Positions 62,908 to 64,000 of a DNA stretch of 64,000 nucleotides are shown one piece after another. The notes below the pieces were generated by a model, which did no database searches, was not told where the DNA came from, and was given only the letters and a program-made list of their open reading frames with translations. The stretch's first letter is position 1, and every line of letters begins with the position of its first letter. Made by a program: the position numbers and the translations under genes. This DNA comes from Streptomyces chartreusis NRRL 3882 (GTDB lineage Bacteria; Actinomycetota; Actinomycetes; Streptomycetales; Streptomycetaceae): assembly GCF_900236475.1 (NCBI RefSeq), contig NZ_LT963352.1, forward strand, positions 1,426,001 to 1,490,000, given 5' to 3'.

Positions 62908-64000
62908 CGCAGGCCCTCCGTCCCGTTGGTCTGTTCCCCCGGGCGGAGTTCGCGGCCCTCTCCGGCGCTCTGCGGGAGCCCCGCGCCCTCCCCCGGTCCC
63001 GCCGGCTCCGCTCCCCGAAGGCTGTGGGCGAAGCCGATCAGTGCCTCGTACTGCTCGGCCAGGCCCGACGGCGCGTCCCCCACGGGGTCCTTGAAGTAGA
63101 AGGCGAGGGCGTCGAGCGGGCCGGACAGGCCCGACTCGTGGGCACGGGCGGTCAGACGGGCGAGGTCGAGGACGAGGGGTGCCGCCAGGGCGGAGTCGCA
63201 GCCCTGCCAGGTGGTCTGGAGGATCATGCGGGTGCCGAGGAAGCCGTCGAAGGCGATGTGGTCCCAGGCGGTCTTCCAGTCGCCGAGGGCGGGGACGTCG
63301 TCGATGTGGGTCTCGCCCTGCGGGGTGGTGCCGAGGGTGTCGGCGAGGACGCGTTCCTTGCCGGCGTTCTTGGCCGCCGCGGCGGCCGGGTCGGCCAGGG
63401 CTGCACCGTCACCGCCACCGAGCAGGTTCGTGCCGGACCAGGCGCGGACGGTCAGGGCCCGCTGGGCGAACATCGGGCCCAGCACCGAGCGCAGCAGGGT
63501 CTGACCGGTCTTGCCGTCGCGGCCCGCGTAGGGGAGACCGGACGACCGTGCCTGCGAGGCCAGCGCGGGGTGGTGCAGGCCGGTCGACGGGGTGAAGTTC
63601 ACGTAGGGGCACCCGGCGCGCAGGGCTGCCGCGGCGTACAGGGAGCTCGGCGGGAGGGCGTCGCCGGTGGGCGCGGCTTCCGTGGAGGCCACGTTCACGA
63701 CCACCGCACGGGACAGGCCGTGGCGCCGCACGAAGTCCTGGATGTCGGCCGCGAAGGCGGCGATCAGTTCGTCGGCGTCGCGGGTGTCCCCGGTCAGGGG
63801 GCCGCCGGGCCTGATATCACGGTCGGCGGCGGCCAGTTCGGCGGTGACGGCGGAGGTGAGGCCCGGCGGCAGCACTCCCCCGGCCGCCAGTGCCTCGGCG
63901 CGTTTGGGCAGGGGGCAGTCGAGTGTGTCGTGTCCGCCGAAGACGAGGGACGACAGGGCCGGCAGGCCGCTGTCGGCGAAGGGGGGCGTCTCGGTCACCA
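62904..64000 (-). CDS. myo-Inositol-3-phosphate-synthase-like protein (cut by window edge)
   Basis: At least 365 codons, continuing beyond the right edge. It contains VFGGHDTLD, VVNVASTEA, NFTPSTGLHHPAL, YAGRDGKTGQTLLRS and FDGFLGTRMILQ, all characteristic of MIPS. The expected N-terminal Rossmann motif lies before the GTG at 63998, so that codon is probably internal. MIPS cyclises glucose 6-phosphate to inositol 3-phosphate; this form may make a related cyclitol for the ebo-type operon. The C-terminal 30 residues are low-complexity. Confidence 0.85.
   Translation of the reverse strand, partial: VTETPPFADSGLPALSSLVFGGHDTLDCPLPKRAEALAAGGVLPPGLTSAVTAELAAADRDIRPGGPLTGDTRDADELIAAFAADIQDFVRRHGLSRAVVVNVASTEAAPTGDALPPSSLYAAAALRAGCPYVNFTPSTGLHHPALASQARSSGLPYAGRDGKTGQTLLRSVLGPMFAQRALTVRAWSGTNLLGGGDGAALADPAAAAAKNAGKERVLADTLGTTPQGETHIDDVPALGDWKTAWDHIAFDGFLGTRMILQTTWQGCDSALAAPLVLDLARLTARAHESGLSGPLDALAFYFKDPVGDAPSGLAEQYEALIGFAHSLRGAEPAGPGEGAGLPQSAGEGRELRPGEQTNGTEGLR

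Noticed and set aside
1..64000. CRISPR arrays, insertion sequences, rRNA genes, phage genes
   Set aside because: No regular direct repeats, transposase motifs or conserved rRNA segments were seen on either strand.

Overview
The window reads as a Streptomyces (or close actinomycete) chromosome. GC is very high with strong third-position GC bias, genes overlap in tight ATGA/GTGA couplings, GTG and TTG starts are common, and rare TTA (bldA-type) leucine codons occur in a few genes. The DNA splits cleanly at a tRNA-Leu(GAG) gene at 41967-42051. To its left lies an accessory biosynthetic region; to its right lies what looks like conserved metabolic chromosome.

Left part, 1-25.7 kb: an aromatic type II polyketide cluster whose left end runs off the window. 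A tandem pair of amidohydrolase/decarboxylase-family genes and a stand-alone Rieske ferredoxin (minus strand) diverge from the minimal PKS operon: KS-alpha, chain-length factor, ACP, didomain aromatase/cyclase and flavin reductase. A MarR-MFS-metallo-beta-lactamase-fold operon (minus) diverges from a heterodimeric ABC exporter. The plus-strand run then continues through a tailoring operon: SDR, luciferase-like oxidase, acyl-CoA-dehydrogenase-like monooxygenase, ABM-family oxygenase, lipocalin-like protein, SDR, an ActIII-like C9 ketoreductase, a HAPMO-size Baeyer-Villiger monooxygenase and an HSL-family hydrolase. It ends at a strong hairpin. A SnoaL-like protein, a response regulator (TTA codon), a sensor kinase and an orphan TAXI solute receptor follow.

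Left part, 25.7-42 kb: a C7-cyclitol (carbasugar) module. The minus-strand set holds a large glycosyltransferase, a Gfo/Idh/MocA-aldo/keto reductase fusion, a zinc alcohol dehydrogenase and a GH1 beta-glucosidase. The plus-strand set holds an EthD-like barrel, a 2-epi-5-epi-valiolone synthase, a GlgC/ValB-like nucleotidyltransferase, a ROK cyclitol kinase, an RmlD-like SDR, a ValD-like double VOC protein, a ValG-like glycosyltransferase, a 2OG/Fe(II) dioxygenase and an MFS exporter that stops one base before the tRNA. No aminotransferase and no GT20 pseudoglycosyltransferase is seen, so an amine-free carbasugar is more likely than a validamycin-type pseudosugar. The polyketide and cyclitol sets could serve one hybrid product or be two neighbouring clusters. 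Five genes spread over both halves carry TTA codons, which argues for shared developmental control.

Right part, 42-64 kb: a DUF2254 membrane protein; an oxalate/formyl-CoA module (aldehyde dehydrogenase, SucD, SucC, then divergently an oxalyl-CoA decarboxylase-like enzyme, formyl-CoA transferase, NDP-forming acyl-CoA synthetase and two tandem OFA transporters) with a perfect palindrome in the divergent promoter; a Tat-exported TIM-barrel protein; and an ebo-type operon (EboF-, EboE-, EboB-, EboA-, TIM-barrel, EboC-like and a myo-inositol-phosphate-synthase-like gene cut by the right edge). I see no transposases, integrases, CRISPR arrays or rRNA genes.
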